Assembly (NCBI GenBank): GCA_015234115.1
Contig: JADFWP010000021.1
Span: 1 to 42,202, forward strand
Direction of reading: 5' to 3'
Length of the DNA: 42,202 bases
Source: Magnetococcales bacterium
GTDB taxonomy: Bacteria > Pseudomonadota > Magnetococcia > Magnetococcales > Magnetaquicoccaceae
Shown: piece by piece, positions 27,248 to 35,294 of the stretch
Position numbering within the stretch: position 1 is the stretch's first letter
Layout of the letters: each line of letters opens with the position of its first letter
The notes under the pieces: model-generated
What the model was told of the DNA's origin: nothing
The model's input: only the letters and a program-made list of their open reading frames with translations
Databases searched by the model: none
Translations under genes and position numbers: made by a program

Positions 27248-28125
27248 TGTTAGAGTTCATCAAAAATCGCCCTCTTGAAAAGTTAGACGGGTCAGAGAAA
27301 TATCATATCAAACATTTCTTACGCTACTTTTCCGGGAGGAATCTGAACGAACTAAAGGGCGTGGATGTGCGCCGGTACGCGGCGTCACGGCAGGAGGCTG
27401 GAATCAAACCCGCCACCGTCAACCGGGAGTTGAACACTCTGTCAAGAGCCTACAATTGGGCGAGACAGCACTTGGAATGGGAGATCGTCAACCCGGTGGA
27501 AGGGAATAAACTGCCAGAACCGGAAGGACGAGTAAGGTGGTTGACACCGGAAGAACAGACGACCATGTTGGGTCTGGCACGCCAGCACCACCACGCGCCG
27601 CACTTGGTTGATTTCCTGATCCTGGCCCTGAACACCGCATGCCGTTCTGGGGAGTTGATGGGTTTGGAATGGGAGCGGGTAGATTTCGACAACAACTTGA
27701 TTTACCTGGAGGCGCAGCACACCAAGACCAGGAAAAGACGTTCAATCCCGATCAATAACGCCGCCACAGAGGCACTTGTCAGCCGCGCTCACTTCCGGGC
27801 CACTCATTGCCCATCTTCGCCATGGGTGTTTGCCCACAAAAATGGGGAACGCATCCAGTCAGTCAGGACTTCGTTTTCGTTCATTTGCAGAAAGATGGGC
27901 ATCAAGAATTTCCACATCCACGACCTACGCCACACGGTTGCATCCCGGATGGTTCAATCCGGTGTTGCCTTGCCAGTGGTAGGAAACGCCTTGGGCCATC
28001 GCTCCATCCGCTCTACGGAACGCTATGCCCACTTGGCCCCAGAACAAATCCGAGATGCCTTTGCAACGCTGGAGGCGACGACGACAAAGGCAAGCCGGGA
28101 AAACGAAAAATCAGAGACCCGTTGA
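27055..28125 (+). CDS. int: Phage-type tyrosine integrase
   Basis: 356 aa. N-terminal arm-binding domain (MPVYKRPNSPFWYIAFTDAN), core-binding domain (about 60-150), and catalytic domain with Arg in NTACRSGELMGLEW, HDLRHTVASRM, GHRSIRS and the nucleophile Tyr in TERYAHLAP. Complete. It sits 112 bp from attR, reading toward the tRNA, and is the enzyme expected to have inserted the element. The gene overlaps the Xis-like gene by 193 bp, so the two are likely made from one transcript. Confidence 0.95.
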   Translation: MPVYKRPNSPFWYIAFTDANGQRIKRSSGTTDKREAEALEGKWKHDVHQQRMWGVQPQRSFDDLMLEFIKNRPLEKLDGSEKYHIKHFLRYFSGRNLNELKGVDVRRYAASRQEAGIKPATVNRELNTLSRAYNWARQHLEWEIVNPVEGNKLPEPEGRVRWLTPEEQTTMLGLARQHHHAPHLVDFLILALNTACRSGELMGLEWERVDFDNNLIYLEAQHTKTRKRRSIPINNAATEALVSRAHFRATHCPSSPWVFAHKNGERIQSVRTSFSFICRKMGIKNFHIHDLRHTVASRMVQSGVALPVVGNALGHRSIRSTERYAHLAPEQIRDAFATLEATTTKASRENEKSETR

Positions 28126-28154
28126 GGCGGTTTCAGAATCCCAGGGGAGGAATG

Positions 28155-28172
28155 TGGATCAAAAATGGATCA
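28155..28172 (+). repeat. Paired TGGATCA sites near attR
   Basis: TGGATCA at 28155-28161 and 28166-28172, period 11, matching the pair at 17949-17966. Located between the integrase stop and the terminator, 65 bp inside the right end. Confidence 0.6.
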
Positions 28173-28182
28173 CAGGATACGC

Positions 28183-28223
28183 ACAAACAAAAAGCGGTCA
28201 GCCAGGAAACAGGCTAACCGCTT
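28183..28223. terminator. Terminator at right end of the element
   Basis: AAGCGGT-C-AGCC pairs with GGCT-A-ACCGCTT. On the minus strand it is followed by TTTTTGTTTG, so the element supplies a new terminator for the tRNA it repairs; on the plus strand it also ends the integrase transcript. Confidence 0.85.
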
Positions 28224-28237
28224 GATTTTGAATCAGA

Positions 28238-28316
<79 letters not shown>

Positions 28317-28403
28317 ATCTCTGCATGGATCGACAGAAGATAACCGATTCTGTGATCCAGGTCAACCTTTCCCGAAAAGGTCCAGGGGATGGAGCCTCTT
28401 TTT

Positions 28404-28805
28404 TCAGTGGGCCGACGATTCCAGCATGGCGCGGTAGTCGTCCGGGCTGAGCAGGGATTGCGTGGCAGCGGGTTGATCGGGACGAATCCGAATCATCCAA
28501 CCTGCGCCATAGGGGGCCTCGTTGACGAGTTCCGGCGAAGCCTCCAGAGTGGTATTGATCGCCGTCACCTCCCCGCTGACCGGGGCAAACAGATCCGAGA
28601 CCGACTTGACCGACTCCACCACGCCAAACGGTTTGTTTTGTTCCAGTCGGGCACCGCTGCGAGGCAGTTCGACAAACACCACATCACCCAGAGCGTGCGC
28701 TGCATAGGCCGTGATGCCGACCTCCAGCTCTTCTCCCAGCACGCGTGTCCATTCGTGTTCTTTGCTGTAACGCAAGTCCCTTGGAATCTCTCCGATTTCT
28801 GACAT
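28404..28805 (-). CDS. gcvH: Glycine cleavage system H protein
   Basis: 133 aa, the lipoyl carrier that shuttles the aminomethyl group between P, T and L proteins. The lipoylated residue is Lys67 in VVESVKSVSDL; the flanking YSKEHEW start and GDVVFVELP strand are typical. The ATG giving MSEIGEIP has GAGG 10 bp upstream and fits the family; in-frame codons further upstream run into a repeat. No gcvT or gcvP lies next to it. A free-standing H protein may also serve lipoate metabolism. Confidence 0.96.
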   Translation of the reverse strand: MSEIGEIPRDLRYSKEHEWTRVLGEELEVGITAYAAHALGDVVFVELPRSGARLEQNKPFGVVESVKSVSDLFAPVSGEVTAINTTLEASPELVNEAPYGAGWMIRIRPDQPAATQSLLSPDDYRAMLESSAH

Positions 28806-28959
28806 GACGCATCGCCTCACTGGTCGATAGGAAAAAGATCTGGATCGGCAATTATGGACCTGTTGCGACCCAAAGCGCAATCCCTTCCGATCAACTTCCT
28901 GAACAGGCGTGCCATGGCAGGCCATTTCGGCCAGCAGCAGGCCATGACCGGATACATTA

Positions 28960-29014
28960 TTGAAAGAAAGAAGGGGTCTGGGGGATTCCTCCCCCAGGGT
29001 TTTGACTTTGAAAA
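28960..29014 (-). repeat. Intergenic palindromic repeat, copy 4
   Basis: Minus-strand orientation copy with the complete palindrome CTGGGGGA-TTCC-TCCCCCAG. It faces copy 5, separated by about 22 bp of AT-rich DNA, so the pair itself forms a large inverted repeat. Confidence 0.85.
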
Positions 29015-29036
29015 GCAAAATATTTCATATTTTTTG

Positions 29037-29086
29037 TTGAAAGTCAAAATCCTGGGGAAAGAATCCCCCAGACCCCTCTTTTTTTC
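29037..29086 (+). repeat. Intergenic palindromic repeat, copy 5
   Basis: Plus-orientation partner of copy 4 (AAGTCAAAATCCTGGGGAAA, then TCCCCCAGACCCCTC and a T run). One base shorter palindrome arm than consensus. Confidence 0.85.
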
Positions 29087-29109
29087 ACTGGTTTGATTTC
29101 AGCGCCATC

Positions 29110-30651
29110 TCACCCGCTGCCCGGAAACCGTCCGCCCAGACGGAACTGAATCGCCTCGGCCAGATGACCGGCCTGGATCGTCTCCACTCCCTCCAGATCG
29201 GCAATGGTGCGTGAAACTTTGAGAATGCGATTGTGGGTGCGGGCGGAAAAGGCCAGCTTGCGACCGGCGGTCAACAGCAAGGTGCGACATTCGGCATCCA
29301 ATGCCGCAAAACGGTTCAACGGCGCGCCATCCAGATCGGCGTTCAACACCCCGGCCCCATTGCGCTGCAACTGCCGCAACCGCGCCTCGGTCACCCGCTG
29401 CCGCACCTGGGCCGAAGTCTCGCCGGAAGGCAGATCCGCCATGGTCTCCGGCGGCACCGGTGGAACTTCCACATGCAGATCAATGCGATCCAACAGCGGC
29501 CCCGACAACCGCGAAGCGTAACGCTCCACCTGAATCGGCGTGCAACGACATGGCCGCTGCGGATGACCACGATGACCGCATGGACAGGGATTGCACGCCG
29601 CCACCAACTGAAACCGGGCCGGAAACCGGGTCGAACGGGCCGCCCGCGCAATGCCCACATCCCCGGCCTCCAGCGGCTCGCGCAACGACTCCAACGCGCT
29701 GCGTCCGAACTCCGGGATTTCATCCAGAAACAACACGCCGCGATGGGCCAGACTCACCTCGCCCGGACGAGGCACCCCGCCGCCGCCGATCAGGGCCACA
29801 TGAGACGAGGTGTGATGCGGCGTCCGGAAAGGTCGCCGCGTGACCAACGGCGCACGCCCCTCCAGCCGTCCGGCCACGGAATGAATCGCCGTCACCTCCA
29901 GCGCCTCTGCCAGCGTCAGCGCCGGCAGAATGCCCGGCATGCAACGGGCCAACAACGTTTTGCCGGATCCCGGCGGACCGCTCATGATCAGATTGTGACC
30001 CCCCGCAGCCGCCACCTCCAGCGCGCGCCGGGCATGCTCCTGGCCTTTCACATCCGCCAGATCCCGCATGCTCCCCACGGCACGGGACTCCTCATCCCGC
30101 AACGCCTGATGCCAATCGGTGGGCGGAACCGGCGCCAGCGGCGTCTCGCCGGTCAGATGACGCATGAGTTCGAGCAGAGTCTCCGGCGCCACCACCCGGC
30201 CTCCGGCCAATGCCCCCTCCACCCCGTTGGCCGCCGGGACGATCAACTCGCCAATCCCCGCCTCCCTGGCCAGCATGGCCGCAGGCAGACAGCCGGGAAC
30301 CGGTTTCAGACGGCCATCCAACGCCAGTTCGCCCAAAAACAGTCGTCCCCGCAACGATTCGGGTGGCAACAACTCCATGGCGGCCAGCAATCCCAACGCC
30401 ATGGGCAGATCATAGCCGCTCCCCTCCTTGGGCAGATCGGCGGGCGCCAGATTGATCGTCACCCGACGCGCCGGAAGCTGCACCCCGGAATTTTTCAGCG
30501 CGGCCCGCACCCGATCCTTGGCCTCGCGCACTGCGCCATCCGGCAAACCCACCATGTTGAGCATCGGCAGCCCACGGCCAAGATCCACTTCGACCTCGAC
30601 CGGAATGGCCCGGATGCCGTCCAGGGCAATGGTGTCAATACGCGCGAGCAC
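29110..30651 (-). CDS. comM: YifB/ComM family Mg-chelatase-like AAA+ ATPase
   Basis: 513 aa. An N-terminal Lon-like fold domain (IPVEVEVDLGRGLPMLNMVGLPD) is followed by an AAA+ module with Walker A GPPGSGKT and Walker B VLFLDEIPEF, then a C-terminal zinc-ribbon-containing Mg-chelatase domain (CNPCPCGHRGHPQRPCRC) and helical lid. ComM is a hexameric branch-migration helicase that extends strand invasion during natural transformation; homologues in non-competent species keep the gene. The start is GTG, chosen because MLARIDTIALDGI matches the family. It stands alone between two repeat clusters. Confidence 0.92.
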   Translation of the reverse strand: MLARIDTIALDGIRAIPVEVEVDLGRGLPMLNMVGLPDGAVREAKDRVRAALKNSGVQLPARRVTINLAPADLPKEGSGYDLPMALGLLAAMELLPPESLRGRLFLGELALDGRLKPVPGCLPAAMLAREAGIGELIVPAANGVEGALAGGRVVAPETLLELMRHLTGETPLAPVPPTDWHQALRDEESRAVGSMRDLADVKGQEHARRALEVAAAGGHNLIMSGPPGSGKTLLARCMPGILPALTLAEALEVTAIHSVAGRLEGRAPLVTRRPFRTPHHTSSHVALIGGGGVPRPGEVSLAHRGVLFLDEIPEFGRSALESLREPLEAGDVGIARAARSTRFPARFQLVAACNPCPCGHRGHPQRPCRCTPIQVERYASRLSGPLLDRIDLHVEVPPVPPETMADLPSGETSAQVRQRVTEARLRQLQRNGAGVLNADLDGAPLNRFAALDAECRTLLLTAGRKLAFSARTHNRILKVSRTIADLEGVETIQAGHLAEAIQFRLGGRFPGSG

Positions 30652-30681
30652 TTAAACCGCAACCCTTTCAAAAGATCCACT

Positions 30682-30737
30682 TGTGAAAAAAAAGAGGGGG
30701 TCTGGGGGATTCCTCCCCCAGGGTTTTGACTCTAAAC
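30682..30737 (-). repeat. Intergenic palindromic repeat, copy 6
   Basis: Minus-orientation copy between comM and the aldehyde dehydrogenase. With copy 7 it forms an inverted pair about 55 bp apart; the gap has AAAAGCAAAACATTTT-like short palindromic AT sequence. Confidence 0.88.
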
Positions 30738-30791
30738 AAAAAATCTTACAATGTTTTGACTCTAAAAGCAAAACATTTTCAAAAATTTTCT

Positions 30792-30845
30792 GCCTAAAGT
30801 CAAAACCCTGGGGGATGAATCCCCCAGACCCCCTCTTTTCTTTCA
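30792..30845 (+). repeat. Intergenic palindromic repeat, copy 7
   Basis: Consensus-like plus copy ending 5 bp before the stop codon of the aldehyde dehydrogenase, so it can terminate that minus-strand gene. Confidence 0.88.
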
Positions 30846-30849
30846 ATGG

Positions 30850-32307
30850 TCACACCCGATAGACCAGCACCCGCTCTTCCAGCATGTCGCGCATGGCATA
30901 TTTCACCCCTTCGCGCCCCAATCCGGAATCCTTGACCCCGCCATAGGGCATGCTGTCCACCCGCAACGACGGCACATCGTCGTGAATCACGCCCCCCACC
31001 TCCAAAGCGTCGAAGGCTTTCATGACGGTATTGAAATCACGAGTGAAAATTCCGCACTGCAACCCGAAACGGGAGGCATTGACCCGCTCGAACGCCTCTT
31101 CCATGGATTCGACCGGGGTCAACACCACCACCGGGCCAAAAGCCTCATCGGCCACCACCCGGCAACCGGAATCCACCTCTTCGAGAATGGTGGCGGTAAG
31201 ACCATTGCCCTGACCCAACGCCGGAACCGTATTGCCGGTGATCAGTTGAGCACCCTGATCCATGGCTTCGCGGATCCAGGTTTGCAGACGTTCCCGATTG
31301 GCCCGATCGATCAGCGGTCCCAGGGTGGTGGCTTCGTCCAAAGGATCTCCGGGACGCAACGCCTCAGCCGCCTTGCGGAAGCGGGAACGGAACTCGCCGA
31401 TGATCTCCTGATGCAGAAAAATCCGTTGCACCGAGATGCAGACCTGCCCGCACTGATAAAAGGCACCCATGACCGCCCGTTTGATCAGCCAATCCCAATC
31501 GCTCACCTCGCGGTCCACGATCAGACCGGCATTGCCGCCCAACTCCAGCACCACCTTTTTGCGTCCGGCCTGCTGTTTCATTTTCCAGCCCACCTCGGGA
31601 GAACCGGTGAAAGAGAGCAGTTTGACCCGTTCGTCTTCCACCAGCATCTGGCCAGCCTGACGATCGCACGGCAGCACGGAAAACGCCTGCATCGGCCAGT
31701 TGGATTCCTGAATGATTCCGGCGAGCATCAACGCCGTGACCGGCGTCTTGGAGGCGGGTTTGAGCACCATGGGACAGCCTGCCGCCATGGCCGGGGCGAT
31801 TTTATGGATCGCCAGATTGAGCGGAAAATTGAACGGCGCCACTCCGGCCACCACCCCGATCGGATAGTGACGCACCAGGGCACGCCGTCCCGCACCCATG
31901 GGATTGATGCCCAGATCATAGGCTTCGCCATAGAGACGGGTGGCCTCGCCCACGGCGATATCGAAAGTGGCGGCTGAACGGTCGAGTTCCAGACGGGATT
32001 CGGCCAGGGTCTTGCCGTTTTCCTGAGACAGAACGCGGGCAAACTCCTCGCGTCGTTCGATCAGCCGGTCCCGCACATGGGCCAGCGCCTTGGCACGCTG
32101 CCAGGGTTCCAGTTTGCGGGTCTCTTCCAGCGATTCGACGGCGGCATCCAACGCCTGATCGATCTCGTTCGTGCCGCACAAAGCCACGTTGGCAACCCGT
32201 GCGCCACTGTAGGGGTTGATCACCTCCAGAGTTTCCGGAGTATCGACCCATTCGCCGGCCAGGTAGGCCAGATGTTTGCCTGCGCTGTTGACCGGGGAGG
32301 CACTCAT
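30850..32307 (-). CDS. NAD(P)-dependent aldehyde dehydrogenase
   Basis: 485 aa, full-length ALDH. Cofactor-binding segment PFNFPLNLAIHKIAPAMAAG and KPASKTPVTAL, catalytic base Glu255 in LELGGNAG, nucleophile Cys290 in GQVCISVQRIF, and the C-terminal EVGGVIHDDVPSLRVDSMPYGG. The nearest types by eye are the lactaldehyde or non-phosphorylating glyceraldehyde-3-phosphate dehydrogenase groups; the substrate cannot be decided. Its ATG overlaps the ubiK stop codon (ATGA), so it is translated by coupling from the same message. Confidence 0.92.
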   Translation of the reverse strand: MSASPVNSAGKHLAYLAGEWVDTPETLEVINPYSGARVANVALCGTNEIDQALDAAVESLEETRKLEPWQRAKALAHVRDRLIERREEFARVLSQENGKTLAESRLELDRSAATFDIAVGEATRLYGEAYDLGINPMGAGRRALVRHYPIGVVAGVAPFNFPLNLAIHKIAPAMAAGCPMVLKPASKTPVTALMLAGIIQESNWPMQAFSVLPCDRQAGQMLVEDERVKLLSFTGSPEVGWKMKQQAGRKKVVLELGGNAGLIVDREVSDWDWLIKRAVMGAFYQCGQVCISVQRIFLHQEIIGEFRSRFRKAAEALRPGDPLDEATTLGPLIDRANRERLQTWIREAMDQGAQLITGNTVPALGQGNGLTATILEEVDSGCRVVADEAFGPVVVLTPVESMEEAFERVNASRFGLQCGIFTRDFNTVMKAFDALEVGGVIHDDVPSLRVDSMPYGGVKDSGLGREGVKYAMRDMLEERVLVYRV

Positions 32308-32567
32308 GTCGGTTCACCCAGCCGGGTCAGCGCGGCTTCGAGTTCGGTGAGCCGTTTTTCCAGGGCTTCGGCCCGGATGCGGGTTTGACTCAACATCTCG
32401 CTGACCACGTTGAACTCTTCACGGGTCACCAGATCGAAATGATCGATCCCTTCGCGGACCATATCCTGCACCTTGCGTTTCATCTCTTCGCGGGTTTCGC
32501 CCACCCGATTGAAGACGCCCATGACGTTCTGGGTGATCTGGTCCAACATGGCATTATCGATCTGCAT
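32304..32567 (-). CDS. ubiK: Ubiquinone biosynthesis accessory factor UbiK
   Basis: 87 aa, helical, matching the UbiK/BMFP family: MVREGIDHFDLVTREEF in the middle, then a C-terminal coiled coil RIRAEALEKRLTELEAAL. In E. coli UbiK binds UbiJ and membranes and helps the oxygen-dependent Ubi complex. AGGACAAC precedes the ATG giving MQIDNAM. The stop overlaps the start of the aldehyde dehydrogenase by 4 bp. Its nearness to ubiUV (anaerobic branch) puts both modes of ubiquinone synthesis in one neighbourhood. Confidence 0.85.
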   Translation of the reverse strand: MQIDNAMLDQITQNVMGVFNRVGETREEMKRKVQDMVREGIDHFDLVTREEFNVVSEMLSQTRIRAEALEKRLTELEAALTRLGEPT

Positions 32568-32610
32568 GGTTGTCCTCCGGTTCAATGGTCGAGGTGTGGA
32601 TAGATAAACG

Positions 32611-32668
32611 ATTGAAAAAAAGAGAGGGTCTGGGGGATTCATCCCCCAGGGTTTTGACTTTAAACAAA
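32611..32668 (-). repeat. Intergenic palindromic repeat, copy 8
   Basis: Minus-orientation copy, upstream of ubiK. Its end TTTAAACAAAAACA runs directly into the AT-rich tandem repeat. Confidence 0.88.
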
Positions 32669-32750
32669 AACAATTTTAAAATGTTTTTGTTTTTAAAACA
32701 ACTTTAAAATGTTTTTGTTTTTAAAACAACTTTAAAATGTTTTTGTTTTT
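32669..32750. repeat. 28-bp AT-rich tandem repeat, three copies
   Basis: The motif TTAAAATGTTTTTGTTTTTAAAACAACT recurs with exactly 28-bp period (ATG triplets at 32681, 32709 and 32737). It lies between copy 8 and the 31-bp repeat; almost without C, so probably an easily melted or bent spacer. Confidence 0.92.
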
Positions 32751-32781
32751 AAAGTCCCAAGGGCTTCGCCCCTGGACCCCA
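32751..32781 (+). repeat. 31-bp dispersed repeat, copy 2
   Basis: Identical to 12133-12163. A partial third copy of its end (CAGGGGCC, GCCCCTGGACCCCA) follows at 32783-32809. Confidence 0.88.
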
Positions 32782-32820
32782 CCAGGGGCCAATAGCCCCT
32801 GGACCCCACTGACAGGGCAA

Positions 32821-33726
32821 CTACCCCCGCTGGAAGCTCATGCCGGGCAGACCATGGAAATAGCCATTGCAAAACGGCTCGCCTCCGTTGCACGCCTCCA
32901 GCCGGGCCAACGCCTCTTCGGGAGCGAGACGACCATCCAGGGTCTCCCGCCAGAGCGTGACCACCTCGACCATATGCCGACTTTGGGGGGAGAGCCGCAC
33001 CAGATCGATGCCCAGGGTGTGCAACCGCGCCACATCGAGAATCAGGGTATGGACCTTTTCCGACATGGTTTGAATGCCGTTCATCGACAACAACCCCTCC
33101 CCCTCCTGGGTGCGGGTGATCATGCCATCGGGAAAATCGCCACACTTGTATTGACAATTGGCTTTCGACAGCCGAAAGGCCCGCGCCGTGTAACACCGGG
33201 CGGAAAAGGTCAATGGCAGCCGGCCATGCGCGAACAGCTCAAACGCCACCGGTCGGGCGCGGGGCGCCGAGATGATCCCCTGGATCGATTCCGCGGGCAA
33301 CTCCACGGGAAAGACCATGCGCTCCACTCCGACCTCTTGCAAGAAATCGAGCGTGGCCGGATTGTAGACATTCACATGGGGGCCGGCCACCAGCGCCTGC
33401 CCTTCCCCCACCCCGATGCCCGCCATGTCATTGGCTTCGAGCTTCACGCCCAAACCCACCGCCAGATCCTTGAGACGATGCAGCTCCTCCTGCTCCTCGT
33501 CGCTCATCACCAGCCCCAGCGTGGACAGCACCAACTCCTTGCCGGAGGGACGGAGTTCCCCGATCAGACTCTCCAGATCGGCCAGATTCAGCCGCTGACG
33601 CTTGGAGCAGACCACCTCCCCCAGATACAACACGTCCGCCGGGGTTTCAAAGGCCATGCGCCGGTAAAAATCCTTCAATCCCGAGCGTCCCCACTCGAAC
33701 AGCACCGGTCCAATGGAGATTTTCAT
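32821..33726 (-). CDS. ubiV: UbiV, U32 family protein
   Basis: 301 aa. Together with UbiU it forms the [4Fe-4S] heterodimer that hydroxylates the ubiquinone ring without oxygen, taking oxygen from prephenate. The four cluster cysteines known from E. coli UbiV have counterparts: C40 (LGEVVCSKRQ), C178 (RCYTARAF), C191 and C195 (NCQYKCGD). The start codon overlaps the ubiU stop by one base (TAATG), so the pair is coupled. It is the shorter U32 member without the C-terminal extension. Confidence 0.93.
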   Translation of the reverse strand: MKISIGPVLFEWGRSGLKDFYRRMAFETPADVLYLGEVVCSKRQRLNLADLESLIGELRPSGKELVLSTLGLVMSDEEQEELHRLKDLAVGLGVKLEANDMAGIGVGEGQALVAGPHVNVYNPATLDFLQEVGVERMVFPVELPAESIQGIISAPRARPVAFELFAHGRLPLTFSARCYTARAFRLSKANCQYKCGDFPDGMITRTQEGEGLLSMNGIQTMSEKVHTLILDVARLHTLGIDLVRLSPQSRHMVEVVTLWRETLDGRLAPEEALARLEACNGGEPFCNGYFHGLPGMSFQRG

Positions 33727-34730
33727 TATTGCCAGCTCTCCTCATAGGTGCCCAACGTGTGGGTGGTCCCCTCGGACGTGGTGTTGAGCGCGCGGATCCA
33801 GGCCGGTTTGGCCCGATAGAGCGCGGGATTGTCGTAATAGGAGTCCACGGCCTGACGCAGAATGCCGGTCACCGTGGCCACATAGGATTTGGTGCGCTGA
33901 CGCCCTTCGATCTTCAATGAGGCGACCCCGGCCTCGATCACCTGGGGCAGGATCTCCAGGATATTGAGGGAGCCTGGCTCCTCCATGACGTGATAAACCC
34001 GGTCATTGGCCTGAAAACGCCCTTTGCAGATGGTGGGATAGGCGGCATCCTCGCCCGGGGCGTATTCGGCGATCAGGGCGCCACCGAGACGGGTGCGGAG
34101 TTTGCCATCGACATTTTCGAAACGCACCGCGCGCGCCGGGGAGCAGACCCCTTCGATGTTGGGCGAAACCCCGGTGACGAATGACGACAAATGACAACGC
34201 CCCTCGGCCATGACACACAATCCGCCAAAGGCGAAGACCTCCAGCTCCACATCGGTCTTGTCGTGCAGGGCGCGGATCTCCGGAGCGGTCAGCACCCGTG
34301 GCAGAATGACGCGGGCAATGTTGAAATGACGCTGATAGAAACGGATCGCCTCGGCATTGCTGGCAGAGGCCTGCACCGAAAGATGGATCGGCAACTGGGG
34401 ATGACGCTCCCGGCAATAGCGCAGCAGCGCGGCATTGGCCAGAATGATGGCATCGGCCTTGAGACGCGCGGCAGTGTCCACCGCCCGATACCAGGGCGAA
34501 GGATCGTTGACCTGGGGAAAGGTGTTCAGCACCACGTTGGCCTTGACCTGACGGCTGCGGGCATAATCGATCCCCTGGGCCGCTTCGGCTTCGGAAAAAT
34601 TCAGCCCCTCGAAGTTGCGGGCATTGGTGGCATCGCGAAATCCGAAATAGACCGCATCCGCCCCATTGTCCACAGCCGCCCGCAACGAAGGGAGATTGCC
34701 GGCTGGGGCCAGGACTTCCACTTTTTTCAT
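33726..34730 (-). CDS. ubiU: UbiU, U32 family protein
   Basis: 334 aa. The partner of UbiV in oxygen-independent ubiquinone hydroxylation. Cysteines C172 (GGLCVMAEG), C179 (RCHLSS), C196 (GVCSPAR) and C235 (PTICKGRF) keep the spacing of the E. coli cluster ligands. The barrel start MKKVEVLAPAGNLPSLRAAV is typical and fixes the ATG; the frame continues upstream but without a family match. No ubiT is adjacent. The operon fits a microaerobic or denitrifying lifestyle. Confidence 0.93.
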   Translation of the reverse strand: MKKVEVLAPAGNLPSLRAAVDNGADAVYFGFRDATNARNFEGLNFSEAEAAQGIDYARSRQVKANVVLNTFPQVNDPSPWYRAVDTAARLKADAIILANAALLRYCRERHPQLPIHLSVQASASNAEAIRFYQRHFNIARVILPRVLTAPEIRALHDKTDVELEVFAFGGLCVMAEGRCHLSSFVTGVSPNIEGVCSPARAVRFENVDGKLRTRLGGALIAEYAPGEDAAYPTICKGRFQANDRVYHVMEEPGSLNILEILPQVIEAGVASLKIEGRQRTKSYVATVTGILRQAVDSYYDNPALYRAKPAWIRALNTTSEGTTHTLGTYEESWQ

Positions 34731-35001
34731 GATGACGCTCACATGCTCCACAAAACAGGGTCGTCTAAGGATCACAGGACATAGCACGCAGTGTAGCACC
34801 GACGCAAACGGAATCCAACCTTCCTGTCATTCCGCCCGGTCACATTTCTCCCGCCCCCCCCGGTCAGGGCTGCGGATCGGTGGCGCCGGTTCGGCTCCAG
34901 ACAAGGTTCGACTCCCCACTGCCCATGCCCTGGAAACAGAAGCGATGCCGCCCGCCTCCGGACCCAATCGCACCAAATTAAAAAATCTTACACGACATCC
35001 C
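34731..35001. other. Intergenic region between ubiU and tRNA-Asp
   Basis: Divergent spacer of 361 bp to the tRNA. It should contain the ubiU promoter, but I see no clear -35/-10 pair for it. No gene and no repeat family member. Confidence 0.4.
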
Positions 35002-35030
35002 TTGACGCGCTGTGCCGATTGGGGAATAAT
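35002..35030 (+). promoter_or_regulatory. Promoter of tRNA-Asp
   Basis: TTGACG (35002-35007) and AATAAT (35025-35030), 17-bp spacer, about 60 bp upstream of the mature tRNA. Confidence 0.6.
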
Positions 35031-35091
35031 CCTCCCCCGAAGCAGCCAAATATTGGATCTTACGGGTTGCCTACACATAAAATATGATTAC

Positions 35092-35168
35092 GGGGGCGTA
35101 GTTCAGTCGGTTAGAATGCCGGCCTGTCACGCCGGAGGTCGCGGGTTCGAGCCCCGTCGCTCCCGCCA
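35092..35168 (+). tRNA. tRNA-Asp (anticodon GTC)
   Basis: 77 nt. Acceptor GGGGGCG pairs with CGCTCCC (one G-U), anticodon stem CCGGC/GCCGG with loop CTGTCAC (anticodon GTC), T-arm GCGGG-TTCGAGC-CCCGT, encoded CCA. Confidence 0.97.
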
Positions 35169-35185
35169 TATGTGATGCTCAAGGA

Positions 35186-35231
35186 ACGGGTAATGAACGA
35201 CATACACCATGTCGAACTTACCCGTTTTTTG
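35186..35231 (+). terminator. Terminator after tRNA-Asp
   Basis: ACGGGTAA and TTACCCGT enclose an inner stem CGACAT/ATGTCG; six T follow. Confidence 0.88.
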
Positions 35232-35294
35232 TTTCATCATTCCGCGACTCAACCACAAAGCTATCCAATCATTAAAGAGTGAGGAACCGCACCG

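Noticed and set aside
32669-32750. Regular 28-bp repeats, considered as a CRISPR array
   Set aside because: Repeats are directly tandem with no unique spacers and no cas genes; simple AT-rich tandem repeat.
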